Notes: generated by a model from the sequence alone, not told the origin. 64,000 nucleotides of DNA from Cellulomonas sp. 73-92 (GCF_001898175.1 NZ_MKTH01000008.1:124001-188000), one strand, 5' to 3'; counted from the first letter of the stretch, positions 20,791 through 29,784 are shown. Numbers and translations: made by a program.

Positions 20791-22095
20791 TCAGCTCAGC
20801 GCGTTGGCCTGGGCGACGGCGTCGTCCATCGCCTTCTGCGGGGTCTTCTTGCCGAGCAGCGCGTTCTGGATCTCGACCTGGAGGATCTGCGACACCTGGG
20901 TGTAGTTGGGCACCTCGGGGCGCGAGATCAGCGAGTCGTAGGCCTGACCCGCCGCCTTGAACACGTCGGGGTTGGTCTTCGTGATGTCGGCCTTCTGGTA
21001 CGACGCCTTCCAGTTCGGCATCTGGCTGACGGCGAACTGGTCCTGGTTGGCCTCGCTCGAGAGGAACTCGATGAGCTTCCAGGCCTCGTCGGGGTGCGCC
21101 GACTTGGCGCCGATCGCCCACGCCATCGAGCCGTTGACGCCGGGGTTGGCGCCGGACGGGCCCTTGGGCGTCGGCATGACGGCGACCTTGCCGACCACCT
21201 GCGAGATCGACGCGTCGTTGAGGTCGCGGAAGGTCGACTCCCAGTTCAGCGACATCGCCGCCTGGCCGGAGGCCATCGTCTTGCTGACGTCGTCCTCGAG
21301 CATCGTCGGGCTGGCCGGGTTCGTCAGGCCGTCGTCGAGGGTCTTCTTCATCCAGGTCAGAGCCGCCACGCCGGGGCCCTGGTTGACGACGAGCTTGCCG
21401 GAGCTGTCGGTGAACTGGCCGCCGAAGGCGCCGAGCAGCTGCGCGTAGTCGCAGATGAGGGCCTCGGCCTGCGACCAGCTCCACGCGAGCGGGTACTGCA
21501 CCACGCCGGCGTCCTTGAGCTTCTTGGCCACCGCGAGCACCCCGTCCCAGGTCTGGACGTCGGCCGTCGTCGCGCCGACCTTCGCCAGCATGTCGGTGTT
21601 CGCGTAGAACAGCTTGGTGGACGGGCCCCACGGCACGCCGTAGTACTTGCCCTGGTACTGCGCGGCCGAGAGGGCGCCGCCGAGCATGTCGGTCTTCCAG
21701 GAGCTGGGGAACCGGCTGCTGACGTCCTGGATGAGGCCCTTGGACGCGAACTCGGCCGGCCAGATGACGTCCATCAGCACCACGTCGTACGTGCCGGCCG
21801 GCGCCGACGTGACGATCTTGTCGTGCAGCGCCTCGTAGGCGACGAACGTCGGGGTGACCTTGATGGTGGGGTTCTGCTGCTCGAACGTGGCGATCATCTT
21901 GGCGATGTCGTCCTCGCTGTAGCCCGCCTGCTTCATGAACAGGGCGTTCAGCGTCACCTGGCCGCCACCGCCGGTGCTCCCGCCGGTGGCCTGGTTCCCT
22001 GACGTGCCCGTGACGCTGCAGGCGGCCAGGGCCAGCGCGGCCAGGGCGGCCGACGCCGCGAGCGCGCCGCGCCGGTGAATCCTTCGGATCGTCAT
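20791..22095 (-). CDS. Sugar ABC transporter substrate-binding lipoprotein
   Basis: 434 residues. Basic start MTIRRIHRRG, hydrophobic segment, lipobox LALAAC with Cys26 as the lipidation site, then a Gly/Ser/Thr linker and a type-1 SBP fold (family 1 extracellular solute-binding). ATG 22095 follows GGAGGAC by five bases. The conserved aromatic motifs WSWSQAEAL and GVNGSMAWAIGAKSAHPDEAWKLIEFL are typical of oligosaccharide binders; the neighbouring kinase suggests GlcNAc or chito-oligosaccharide as ligand. Confidence 0.92.
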   Translation of the reverse strand: MTIRRIHRRGALAASAALAALALAACSVTGTSGNQATGGSTGGGGQVTLNALFMKQAGYSEDDIAKMIATFEQQNPTIKVTPTFVAYEALHDKIVTSAPAGTYDVVLMDVIWPAEFASKGLIQDVSSRFPSSWKTDMLGGALSAAQYQGKYYGVPWGPSTKLFYANTDMLAKVGATTADVQTWDGVLAVAKKLKDAGVVQYPLAWSWSQAEALICDYAQLLGAFGGQFTDSSGKLVVNQGPGVAALTWMKKTLDDGLTNPASPTMLEDDVSKTMASGQAAMSLNWESTFRDLNDASISQVVGKVAVMPTPKGPSGANPGVNGSMAWAIGAKSAHPDEAWKLIEFLSSEANQDQFAVSQMPNWKASYQKADITKTNPDVFKAAGQAYDSLISRPEVPNYTQVSQILQVEIQNALLGKKTPQKAMDDAVAQANALS

Positions 22096-22134
22096 GCTGT
22101 CCTCCACTTCGTCGTGTCGGTAGGAGCCTTGCTG

Positions 22135-23040
22135 TCAGGCGATGCTGCGGACGCCGTCCCGCAGGCGACGAGCGAGCGCGACCGCGCCCGCGACGGGTGG
22201 CACGTCGAGCGTGCGCATGGTCAGGCCGAGGTCGAGGGCGTCGACGTGCCGCCACAGCGCCTCGCGCAGCAGCGGCTGGCCCGTGATGACGCCGCCGGCA
22301 CAGACGACGACGTCCCCGAGCGCACCACGCCGGATGACGCGGTGCACGTCGGCGGTCAGGAGGTTCGCGTGGGCGTCGACGACGGCGAGCGCGCGGCGGT
22401 CGCCCGCCTCGGCGGCGGCGAACACCGCGGGCGCCAGGCTCCCCCACAGCGCCGCCGACGGGTCCTCGACGAACATCGCGATCCACAGCTCGGGCAGGTC
22501 GTGGTGGCCGTGGACGGCGAGCATCGCCTCCGCCAGGCCGCCGAGCGCCGCACCCTCGTCGTAGGCCTCGAGCAGCGCCCGCATCGCGTCGCGCGCGACG
22601 GCCGGTGCCGAGCCCGGGTCGCCGATGAGGAACCCGTGGCCGCCCGCCTCCACGATGCTGCCGTCCGCGCGGTGCCCGACGACCTTCGAGCCGGTGCCGG
22701 CGACGACGCAGACCGCCTGGTCGAGGCCGGCCGCGGGCGCGAGCAGCGCGACGTCGTTGACCCCGAGCGTCGCGCCGGGGAACGCGTCGGCCAGCCAGCG
22801 GTTGAAGCTCGTCACCTGGGCCGGGCTGTCCAGCCCGTGCGCACCGACGACGAGCGCGGAGCCCGCCGCCACGGCCTCGGCCGGCAGGAGGCCGACGAGC
22901 CGCCGGGCGTTGCCGGGGTCGGAGGCGAGCATCCCGACGATCCAGGAGTCGGAGCGCACGACGAGGTCCTGCACCGCCGCGTCGTCGGGCACGACGCGCA
23001 CGTGGGTCTTGGTACCGCCGATGTCCACGCCGACGAGCAC
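22135..23040 (-). CDS. N-acetylglucosamine kinase-like protein (BadF/BadG/BcrA/BcrD ATPase family)
   Basis: 301 residues with the actin-like ATPase fold: phosphate-1 loop VGVDIGGTKTHV at 3-14, phosphate-2 region VCVVAGTGSKVVG, and the adenosine motif VVVCAGGVITGQP. This arrangement is that of eukaryotic-type GlcNAc kinase (NagK) rather than of ROK kinases. It would phosphorylate the imported sugar. GTG 23040 is chosen because AGGAGG lies just upstream. First gene of the kinase-SBP-permease-permease-SIS operon. Confidence 0.85.
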   Translation of the reverse strand: MLVGVDIGGTKTHVRVVPDDAAVQDLVVRSDSWIVGMLASDPGNARRLVGLLPAEAVAAGSALVVGAHGLDSPAQVTSFNRWLADAFPGATLGVNDVALLAPAAGLDQAVCVVAGTGSKVVGHRADGSIVEAGGHGFLIGDPGSAPAVARDAMRALLEAYDEGAALGGLAEAMLAVHGHHDLPELWIAMFVEDPSAALWGSLAPAVFAAAEAGDRRALAVVDAHANLLTADVHRVIRRGALGDVVVCAGGVITGQPLLREALWRHVDALDLGLTMRTLDVPPVAGAVALARRLRDGVRSIA

Positions 23041-23055
23041 AACGCCTCCTGGGGC

Positions 23056-23120
23056 CCCACTTCTTCTCCGCGTTGAGACGAAGTGGGCGCAACGCTAGGT
23101 CGTCGCGGCGCCGATGTGAC
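23056..23120 (-). promoter_or_regulatory. Promoter and 32-bp inverted repeat of the amino-sugar operon
   Basis: On the minus strand GTCACA (23120-23115), 17 bp, TAGCGT (23097-23092). The predicted start site near 23085 falls in an inverted repeat at 23056-23087: 13-bp arms beginning CCCACTTC and ending GAAGTGGG, one mismatch, 6-bp spacer. A repressor bound here would block transcription; in RNA it would form a hairpin just before the ribosome site. Confidence 0.5.
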
Positions 23121-23159
23121 TCCCGGACTTTTGTTCGTATCTGAATAGAAACCTGGCGG

Positions 23160-24320
23160 CTAGCCCGCCCGCTCGGCGGCGAGCCGCCCGACGCCGACCA
23201 GCACGGCGTCCGCGCCGTGGTGGGCCGCCGCGATCCGCGGCACGTGGATGATCCGTCCCTGCAGGCGGCGCTGCACGTCCGGCACCATCGCCGAGTCGCG
23301 GGCGGGCTCCGTGCTGCCGATGACGACGAGCTGCGGGTCGAGCACGATCACCATGGCGGCGACCGCCATCGCCGTGATGTCGAGGATCTCCTCGGCCAGG
23401 TCGCGGGCCACCGGGTTCCCCGCCGCGGCGAGCCGGAACACGTCGCCGGCGGTCAGCTGGCCACCGTCGGGCGGCTGGAGGCCGCGCTCGCGCGCGCGGC
23501 GCGTGAGGGCGTCGTACCCGATGTGGTCCTCGAGGTCACCCCGGTCGGAGAACGACTGGCCGAGCGACGATCGCTCCACCAGCAGGTAGCCGATCTCCCC
23601 CGCCTCGCCGTGCGCACCCTTGTGCAGCGCGCCGCCCGTGATGATGCCGGCGCCGATCCCGTTGTCGATGAACAGGCCGACGAGGCTGCTCAGGCCGCTG
23701 GCCTCGCCCTCCTTGAGCTCGCCGTACGCGAGGGCGTTGGCGTCGTTCTCGACGACCACCGGCATCCTCAGCTGGTCGCGCAGCAGCCGGCCGAGGGGCA
23801 GGTCGTGGGCGCCGAAGCCGATCATCGCGTCGATGCGGTCGTCGGCGCCGTGGACCACCGCCGGGACGGCGACGCCGGCTCCGAGGCAGGGCGTGCCCGC
23901 CGTGGCCGCGGTGCGGGCCAGCTGGTCGACGAGCCCCGCGACCTGGCGCACCCACTCCTGCGAGCCGGACCGGGCGAGGACCGGCACGATCGTCCGGCGC
24001 ACGGTGACGTTCCCGTCGAGGTCCACGAGGGCGCCCTCGATGCGGCGCACCCCGATCTGGACGGCGGCGACGACGCGGGACCCGCCCGCGTAGCGCAAGA
24101 GCTCGGCCGGGCGGCCGCCGCTCGAGGGGCTGCGGCCGAACGGGACGACGATGCCCGACTCGACGAGCGCGGCCGTCGCACGGCTGACGGTGGCGGCCGA
24201 CAGGCCGGTGCGCTGCGAGATCTGCTGGCGCGAGAGCGCGCCGCCGGTGCGCAGCGCGTCGAGGACCGCGTCCGCGTTGGCGCGCGCGGACGCCCGGCCC
24301 ACCCCCGCGGCGTTCGGCAC
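23160..24320 (-). CDS. ROK-family transcriptional regulator lacking the zinc motif
   Basis: 386 residues. N-terminal winged helix-turn-helix (LSRQQISQRTGLSAATVSRAT) and a ROK sugar-kinase-like domain with VVENDANALAYGE and GIGAGIITGG. The usual CxCGxxGCxE zinc-binding sequence is absent; the corresponding stretch reads EIGYLLVERSSLGQS. The start is GTG 24320 with GGGAGGG upstream. It lies directly upstream of the amino-sugar operon on the same strand, so it probably responds to the sugar or its phosphate and controls that operon. Confidence 0.88.
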   Translation of the reverse strand: MPNAAGVGRASARANADAVLDALRTGGALSRQQISQRTGLSAATVSRATAALVESGIVVPFGRSPSSGGRPAELLRYAGGSRVVAAVQIGVRRIEGALVDLDGNVTVRRTIVPVLARSGSQEWVRQVAGLVDQLARTAATAGTPCLGAGVAVPAVVHGADDRIDAMIGFGAHDLPLGRLLRDQLRMPVVVENDANALAYGELKEGEASGLSSLVGLFIDNGIGAGIITGGALHKGAHGEAGEIGYLLVERSSLGQSFSDRGDLEDHIGYDALTRRARERGLQPPDGGQLTAGDVFRLAAAGNPVARDLAEEILDITAMAVAAMVIVLDPQLVVIGSTEPARDSAMVPDVQRRLQGRIIHVPRIAAAHHGADAVLVGVGRLAAERAG

Positions 24321-24322
24321 GG

Positions 24323-24385
24323 CAGGACCCTCCCAGCTCGACTTTTGCAGCGTAGTGCACAGAAGTCGGGACCAGGAGGGTCCTG
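24323..24385. terminator. Nested hairpin between exporter operon and ROK gene
   Basis: CAGGACCCTCC (24323-24333) pairs with GGAGGGTCCTG (24375-24385), with an inner CGACTT/AAGTCG pair (24339-24344, 24363-24368). It sits after the exporter permease stop and across the ROK promoter, so it can be a terminator for a rightward read-through or an operator for ROK. Confidence 0.4.
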
Positions 24386-24393
24386 GCGTGCCG

Positions 24394-26043
24394 TCAGGCG
24401 GGCTGCACGTCCCGGCGGGCGAAGCGGTCGATCCCGGCCCAGGTCAGCACGGCCGCGACGAGGGCCATCACCACCAGCGGCGTCCACGACATCGCCTCGA
24501 GCGGCTGGTACGGCGTCGCGGCCAACGGCAGCGCGTTGAGCAGCCACTGCGGCAGGCCGAACACCTCACCGAACATCGTGAGGAACCACATGGCGACCAT
24601 GACGCCCCACGCGATCGGGATCGCCAGGCGCGGCACGTAGCCCCACAGGAGCACGGCGAGCCCGACGAACACCATGACCGCCGGCCAGTACGCCAGCGCC
24701 GCCAGCGCCAGCCGCCCGCCCTGCGAGGCGTCGTGGATCGAGGCGCCGTACACCGAGCCGACCAGGTAGCCGCCGATGAGGAGCAGCACCGCGGACCACA
24801 CGGCCGGGATGAGCAGCCGCTGCAGCGCCCACCGCCAGCGGGACAGCGCGCCCGCCAGCTGCGGCTCGATCATCCCGGACGCCTCGTCGGACCGCAGGGT
24901 CACCGTGCTCTGCATGGCGAAGATCACCGTGACCAGGGACATCACGTTGATGAGCAGCGCCAGCAGCGCGGCGACGCCGGTGCCGCGCAGCAGGTTCTCG
25001 GCACCCTGGCCGGCGTCCGTCAGCAGGTTGGTCATCGCCTGCACCACGGAGCCGAACATCATGCCGCCGAGCACGATGGCGGCGGTCCAGCCGATGATCG
25101 GGTTGCGCTGCAGCCGCAGGGCGAGGCCGAGCGGCGTGGCGTATCGCGCAGGTGCGGACGACCGCCCGGCCCGCTCGGGGACGAGCCCGGCGCCGAGGTC
25201 GCGTGTGGCCTCCAGCCAGCCGGCCACCGCGAGCAGCAGCACGGCCAGCACGATGAGCAGCGCGAACGGCCACCACCGGTTGCCGGCGTACGGCTGCATG
25301 TGCTGGCCCCAACCGATGGGCGAGGCCCAGGTCAGCACGCCGTTGCCCAGGTCACCCGCCATGCGCATCACGTAGAACACGATGAGCACCGTGGCCCCGA
25401 GGGAGTTGGCCCCCCGGGACGTCGACGACACCTGGCCGGCCACCGCGCCGACACCCAGCCCGACGAGGCCGAGGCCCGTGACCGAGGCGCCCAGGACGAG
25501 CGAGCCCGCGACGCCGGTCCCCGCCGGGTCGAGGTGGCCGCCGATGGACACGAGCGCGATGCCGAGGCCCACCCCGACGCACAGCGCCCCGTTGACCAGC
25601 CACGACGCCATGGAGTACGCATGCACGCCGAGCACCCGTGAACGCAGCAGCTCGGTGCGGCCGAGCTCCTCGTCGGCCCGCCCGCTGCGCGTGACGAGGA
25701 AGACGACGCCGATCGCCAGGGCGAGGACCACGGTCATCCAACCCTTGGTCCACACCGCGCCGCCCATGGTGTTCGCCGCCGGCGAGAGGCCGGTGAGCGC
25801 CTTGATGCCCGGCGTGTTGGAGACCGCCGCGAACTCGTCGAGCGACTTCTGGGTGGTGAAGATCGTCCGGTAGTAGCTGACGACGTACTGGTACATCACC
25901 ACGAGCACGAGGAACCACACGGCGAGCCGCACGCGGTTGCGCCGCAGGATGAACCGCACCATGGTGCCCAGGCCCGCCAGGGCGTCCGACGAGGGACGCA
26001 CCCGGGCCGGTGCCGCGACGGGGGTGGCGACGGTGGCGGTCAC
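24394..26043 (-). CDS. ABC exporter permease (TipA/polyketide-antibiotic exporter type)
   Basis: 549 residues with about twelve membrane segments in two halves, as in the large single-chain permeases called exporters of polyketide antibiotics. No ATPase domain. GTG 26043 overlaps the ATPase stop codon (GTGA). Together with the ATPase it forms an efflux system under the TetR regulator further upstream. The substrate is unknown; drug or lipid efflux are the usual suggestions. Confidence 0.85.
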   Translation of the reverse strand: MTATVATPVAAPARVRPSSDALAGLGTMVRFILRRNRVRLAVWFLVLVVMYQYVVSYYRTIFTTQKSLDEFAAVSNTPGIKALTGLSPAANTMGGAVWTKGWMTVVLALAIGVVFLVTRSGRADEELGRTELLRSRVLGVHAYSMASWLVNGALCVGVGLGIALVSIGGHLDPAGTGVAGSLVLGASVTGLGLVGLGVGAVAGQVSSTSRGANSLGATVLIVFYVMRMAGDLGNGVLTWASPIGWGQHMQPYAGNRWWPFALLIVLAVLLLAVAGWLEATRDLGAGLVPERAGRSSAPARYATPLGLALRLQRNPIIGWTAAIVLGGMMFGSVVQAMTNLLTDAGQGAENLLRGTGVAALLALLINVMSLVTVIFAMQSTVTLRSDEASGMIEPQLAGALSRWRWALQRLLIPAVWSAVLLLIGGYLVGSVYGASIHDASQGGRLALAALAYWPAVMVFVGLAVLLWGYVPRLAIPIAWGVMVAMWFLTMFGEVFGLPQWLLNALPLAATPYQPLEAMSWTPLVVMALVAAVLTWAGIDRFARRDVQPA

Positions 26044-26963
26044 TTCTCGACCCCCGCTCCCAGCGCAGCCAGCTCGTCGCCGTAGTGGCGCAGGAAGAGC
26101 TCCTCGAGCGACGGCGGGTTCGCGACGATCGACCGCGGGTTGCGCGCCGCCACGGCCGCCAGCACCGCCGGCAGCTCGCCCTCGTCGACCGCGAACGTCA
26201 CGTGGCCGTCCGAGGTGGTGACGTCGTGGACGCCCGCCAGCGCGGCCAGCCCGTCGACGCCGCCGTCGAGCACCACCGTCACCTGGGTGCGCGTCAGGTG
26301 GCGCAGCTGCGCCATGGTGCCGGTCTCGACGGTGGCGCCCTCGCGGATGATCGCCACCTGGTCGGCCAGCTTCTCCACCTCGGCGAAGATGTGGCTCGAC
26401 AGGAGCACGGACCGGCCCTGGGCCTTGACCTCTCGGATGGACTCCGTGAAGGCCGCCTCCATCAGCGGGTCGAGGCCGCTCGTCGGCTCGTCGAGCAGCA
26501 GCAGCTGCGCGTTCGACGCGAGCGCCGCGACCAGCGCCACCTTCTGGCGGTTGCCCTTGGAGTAGGTGCGGGCCTTCTTCGACGGGTCGAGCTCGAAGCG
26601 CTCGAGCATGGCCTGCTTGCGCTGCGGGTCCAGCGGGCCGGACAGGCGGCACAGGATGTCGATCGCCTCGCCGCCGGTGAGGTTCGGCCACAGCGACACG
26701 TCGCCGGGGACGTAGGCGATGTCGCGGTGCAGGCGCACCGCGTCCGACCACGGGTCGCCGCCGAGGACGGTGGCGCGCCCGGCGTCGGCCCGCAGCAGGC
26801 CGAGCAGGATCCGGATCGTCGTCGTCTTGCCGGAGCCGTTGGGACCGAGGAACCCGGTCACCTGGCCGGCCGGGACGTGCAGGTCGAGCCCGCGCAGGGC
26901 GTGGACGTGACCGAACGACTTCTCCAGGCCCTCGATCTCGATGGCCATCTGAGTGGTTGACAT
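26040..26963 (-). CDS. ABC exporter ATP-binding protein
   Basis: 307 residues. Walker A GPNGSGKT at 40-47, Walker B LLLLDEPTSGLDP, and a degenerate signature YSKGNRQK in place of LSGGQ. The C-terminal 90 residues form the extra domain found in DrrA-like exporters. ATG 26963 follows AAGGACG; an upstream frame lacks a ribosome site. Energises the permease encoded immediately downstream. Confidence 0.92.
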   Translation of the reverse strand: MSTTQMAIEIEGLEKSFGHVHALRGLDLHVPAGQVTGFLGPNGSGKTTTIRILLGLLRADAGRATVLGGDPWSDAVRLHRDIAYVPGDVSLWPNLTGGEAIDILCRLSGPLDPQRKQAMLERFELDPSKKARTYSKGNRQKVALVAALASNAQLLLLDEPTSGLDPLMEAAFTESIREVKAQGRSVLLSSHIFAEVEKLADQVAIIREGATVETGTMAQLRHLTRTQVTVVLDGGVDGLAALAGVHDVTTSDGHVTFAVDEGELPAVLAAVAARNPRSIVANPPSLEELFLRHYGDELAALGAGVEK

Positions 26964-27043
26964 GCTCGTCCTTCTTGGCTGGAGCAGGGGTGGGCGCGTG
27001 GCGGCGGACGCCGTCACGGGGGTAGGCGTGGTGGCACGTCGTG

Positions 27044-27733
27044 TCAGGCGGTCTGGGACTGCGAGCCCGCCTGGTCGTCGGGCGGCTGCCAGAGGTAGCG
27101 CACGTAGTCGTCGAGCGCCGTGCGGTCGTTGAGGAAGCCCTCGGTGAACAGCTCGAGGGTCGGCAGGATCTGGTCCTGCCCACGCGCGCTGATCGAGGCG
27201 ACGAACTCCTCGGGTGTCTGGCCCGGCGACGTGACGAACTGGACGAGCAGCGACCCCATCGTCAGGTAGGTCATGTAGCGCAGCCGCGCCTCCTCGTCAC
27301 GCGAGGCTCGCACCAGGCCGACCTCGACGCTGCGCGCCATGACGCCGCGGGCCCTGTCGATGAGGCGCTCGAGGAACAGGCGCGCCGGCTCTCCCCCGGC
27401 GTGGATGACCCGGAGCATGTACACCATGAGGTCCGCGGCGATGCCGGGATCCGCCAGGTAGCGCAGCAGGTGCTCCGAGGGCATGTCGATCGCGTCGGTC
27501 TTCACCGCCGTGTACTGGCGCAGCACCTCCGCGTCGCACTCGGCGCGCAGCGCCTCCTTGGACCCGAAGTGGTGCGTGATGAGGCCAGGTGACACGCCGG
27601 CCCGCTGCGCGATGGTGCGGAAGGACGCGTCGAAGCCCTGCTCCGCGAAGCACGCGATCGCGGCATCCCGGATGCGGGCCCGGGCCGTGAGGTCGGCCGC
27701 GGGCCGCTCGTCGGGCGCCGGGGCTATACGCAC
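27044..27733 (-). CDS. TetR-family repressor of the ABC exporter
   Basis: 229 residues from GTG 27733. The helix-turn-helix is FRTIAQRAGVSPGLITHHF (about 36-54). The frame is open to GTG 27751, but a promoter (TTGCTT at 27770-27765, 16 bp, TATAGC at 27748-27743) lies over those codons, so translation must begin further in; GTG 27733 is the first candidate and would be nearly leaderless. The exporter ATPase gene follows 80 bp downstream on the same strand, so this protein probably represses its own operon. Confidence 0.8.
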   Translation of the reverse strand: MRIAPAPDERPAADLTARARIRDAAIACFAEQGFDASFRTIAQRAGVSPGLITHHFGSKEALRAECDAEVLRQYTAVKTDAIDMPSEHLLRYLADPGIAADLMVYMLRVIHAGGEPARLFLERLIDRARGVMARSVEVGLVRASRDEEARLRYMTYLTMGSLLVQFVTSPGQTPEEFVASISARGQDQILPTLELFTEGFLNDRTALDDYVRYLWQPPDDQAGSQSQTA

Positions 27734-27770
27734 GACCAGCACGCTATACACGTGTTCAGCCCGAAAGCAA
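27723..27770 (-). promoter_or_regulatory. Promoter with GCTATAC direct repeat
   Basis: Minus strand: TTGCTT (27770-27765), 16 bp, TATAGC (27748-27743). GCTATAC occurs at 27723-27729 and 27743-27749 on the plus strand, spaced exactly 20 bp (two helical turns). The first copy overlaps the -10 box, so the pair is a candidate TetR binding site. Confidence 0.45.
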
Positions 27771-27819
27771 GGACCGGCGTCCCGGGGGCCCAGTCAGGAT
27801 TCCGTCAAGGATGGCCGTG

Positions 27820-27835
27820 TAGACTGATCTGTCTG
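27820..27835 (+). promoter_or_regulatory. Operator-like palindrome at TetR promoter (motif shared with MFS gene)
   Basis: TAGAC-N6-GTCTG. TAGACT (27820-27825) can itself act as -10 box. Thirteen of sixteen positions match the site at 29785-29800 before the MFS gene, so one repressor probably binds both. Confidence 0.6.
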
Positions 27836-27858
27836 GGCAGGCATCCGGGAGGCTTCTC

Positions 27859-28428
27859 ATGTCCGGCGTCAAGACGGGGTCCGCGAGCGAGCGGCTGCTC
27901 GACGCGGCGGGCGAGCTGTTCTACGCCGAGGGCGTGCACTCGGTCGGCATCGACCGCGTGATCGAGCGCGCCGGCGTGGCGAAGGCGTCGCTGTACAACA
28001 CCTTCGGCAGCAAGGAGTCGCTCGTCGCGGCGTACCTGCACCAGCGCCACGAGCGGACGCGGGTCCGGGTCGAGGCGGCACTGGCCGGCGCGACCACCCC
28101 CCGCGAGCGGATCCTCGCCGTGTTCGAGGCCCAGGCCCGCCAGATGGCCGAACCCGGCTACCGCGGGTGCGCCTTCGTCGCCGCGTCGGTCGAGGCGCCG
28201 TCGGGCGGCGCCGTCGGCCTGGCGAGCCACGAGTACCGCGCCTGGCTGCGTGGGCTGTTCGCGGGGCCGGCGCGCGAGCTGGGGGTCGCGCAGCCGGACG
28301 AGCTCGCCCGCCGCCTCCACCTGATCTACGACGGCGCGAGCATCGCCGGCTGGATGGACAGCGACCACGACGCCGCCGCCGAGGCGCGGGCCGCCGCCGA
28401 GACGCTCATCGACGCCGCGGCCCGCTGA
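27859..28428 (+). CDS. TetR-family repressor of the convergent MFS gene
   Basis: 189 residues. Helix-turn-helix VGIDRVIERAGVAKASLYNTF at about 28-48; C-terminal domain with YRGCAFVAASVE, typical of the YxaF/LmrA-like group that controls efflux pumps. ATG 27859 has GGGAGG nine bases upstream. It converges with the MFS transporter gene (18-bp gap) and both have the same operator motif at their 5' ends, which is the basis for assigning the target. Confidence 0.87.
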   Translation: MSGVKTGSASERLLDAAGELFYAEGVHSVGIDRVIERAGVAKASLYNTFGSKESLVAAYLHQRHERTRVRVEAALAGATTPRERILAVFEAQARQMAEPGYRGCAFVAASVEAPSGGAVGLASHEYRAWLRGLFAGPARELGVAQPDELARRLHLIYDGASIAGWMDSDHDAAAEARAAAETLIDAAAR

Positions 28429-28446
28429 CCGGGGACCGATCCGCGG

Positions 28447-29715
28447 TCATCCCTCGGCGGCCGCGGGCTCGGCGGCCACCACCCGTCGCCGCGCGCCCAG
28501 CTGGGCGGTGATCGCGACGCCGGCGCTCGCGACGATGACCGCCCCGAACGCCACCACCACCGGCAGCAGACCGAGCGGGCGGACCAGCCGGCCGGCGACG
28601 ATCGCCGGGACGCCGAACGCCAGGTACGAGACGACGTACATCGCCGAGAGGAGGGCACCCCGCTCGTGCGCCTGGGCCAGCGGGACCAGCGACCGGAGCG
28701 CCCCGCTGAACGTCGCCCCGAAGCCCGCTCCCCCGACGACCCCGCCGAGCAGCAGCATCGGCAGGTCGGACGTGGCGACGGCGACGATCACGAACCCCGC
28801 CCCGAGGACGACCGCCAGCACCCCCAGGCCCGTGGCACGGCCGGCCGCCAGGCCCGCCACCGCGAGCGCCGCCACGGCCGCGACGAGCGGCTCCACGGAC
28901 GCGGTCGCACCGTCGACGGCCAGGCTCCGCACCCCCCAGAGCGCGCCGAGGATCGTCGGCACCAGGCCCATGAAGAGGGCGCCCATCATCCACGAGGCCG
29001 CCAGCGCGGGCGCCACGACGCGGAAGGTCGGGCGGGCCGCCGCCGGCACGGCCACCCGCGGCACGAGCGACGCGAGGGCGCGCGGCCGCCGGCGGACCGT
29101 CTCGTCCGTCGCGGCGACCGCCACCAGCGCAGGGACCATGAGCACCGCGAGGGTGCCCCACACGACGTCCGGGGCGGCCGGTGTCGCCGCGGCGAGCGCA
29201 CCGGTGGCCAGCGCACCCAGACCCAGCCCGCCCGCGGCCGCGACCGTGTTGACGCCGGGCCCGAGGCGCGGCCGGGACCCGGGGGCCAGCTCGAGCACCG
29301 CGGCGCCGAACGCGCTCGTGGCGAGCCCCGTCGCCAGGCCCTGCACCACACGCGCGGCGACGACCCAGGCGACGTCCCTGGCGACGAGGAACCCCGCCAG
29401 GGCGGCCGTCTCGAGGAGCACCGCCGCGACGAGGACCGGACGCCGCCCGACGTGGTCCGAGAGGGAGCCGAACACGAGCAGCGCCGCCAGCAGCGCGATC
29501 GCGTAGGCGCCGAACGCCAGCGTCAGCAGCGAGGGCGCGAACCCCCACTCACGCTGGTAGAGCACGAGCAGCGGGGTCGGCGCACCGGCGGCGAAGAAGA
29601 ACGCGGTCGTCGTCAGGGCGGCGGCGACGAAGGCGGCCCGGCGCGGGAGGCGGCGCGACCTGGCCGGGCGGGCGACGCACTGCGGCATCGTGTCGGAGCA
29701 GCTCTGCGCAGTCAT
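28447..29715 (-). CDS. MFS efflux transporter
   Basis: 422 residues with twelve membrane segments. Motif A of the drug:H+ antiporter group is seen as GSLSDHVGRRP between helices 2 and 3. ATG 29715 is chosen because GGAGG lies nine bases upstream; an in-frame start at 29754 has none. Likely exports a small toxic compound that the convergent TetR protein senses. The substrate is not predictable. Confidence 0.87.
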   Translation of the reverse strand: MTAQSCSDTMPQCVARPARSRRLPRRAAFVAAALTTTAFFFAAGAPTPLLVLYQREWGFAPSLLTLAFGAYAIALLAALLVFGSLSDHVGRRPVLVAAVLLETAALAGFLVARDVAWVVAARVVQGLATGLATSAFGAAVLELAPGSRPRLGPGVNTVAAAGGLGLGALATGALAAATPAAPDVVWGTLAVLMVPALVAVAATDETVRRRPRALASLVPRVAVPAAARPTFRVVAPALAASWMMGALFMGLVPTILGALWGVRSLAVDGATASVEPLVAAVAALAVAGLAAGRATGLGVLAVVLGAGFVIVAVATSDLPMLLLGGVVGGAGFGATFSGALRSLVPLAQAHERGALLSAMYVVSYLAFGVPAIVAGRLVRPLGLLPVVVAFGAVIVASAGVAITAQLGARRRVVAAEPAAAEG

Positions 29716-29784
29716 AGCCGAACCTCCAGGACGGGCGAGCGATGGGTGTCGCACTCAGCGCGCGACAGGGTCGATTCCATTAGG

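Noticed and set aside
20780..23092. 770-codon minus-strand frame across the kinase and SBP genes
   Set aside because: It is a shifted reading of two genuine genes on the same strand; the product is Arg-rich low-complexity sequence.
24394..27183. A single 929-codon frame covering exporter ATPase region and permease
   Set aside because: Only the permease part makes sense in this frame. The ATPase is encoded in another frame, with a GTGA overlap at 26040-26043.
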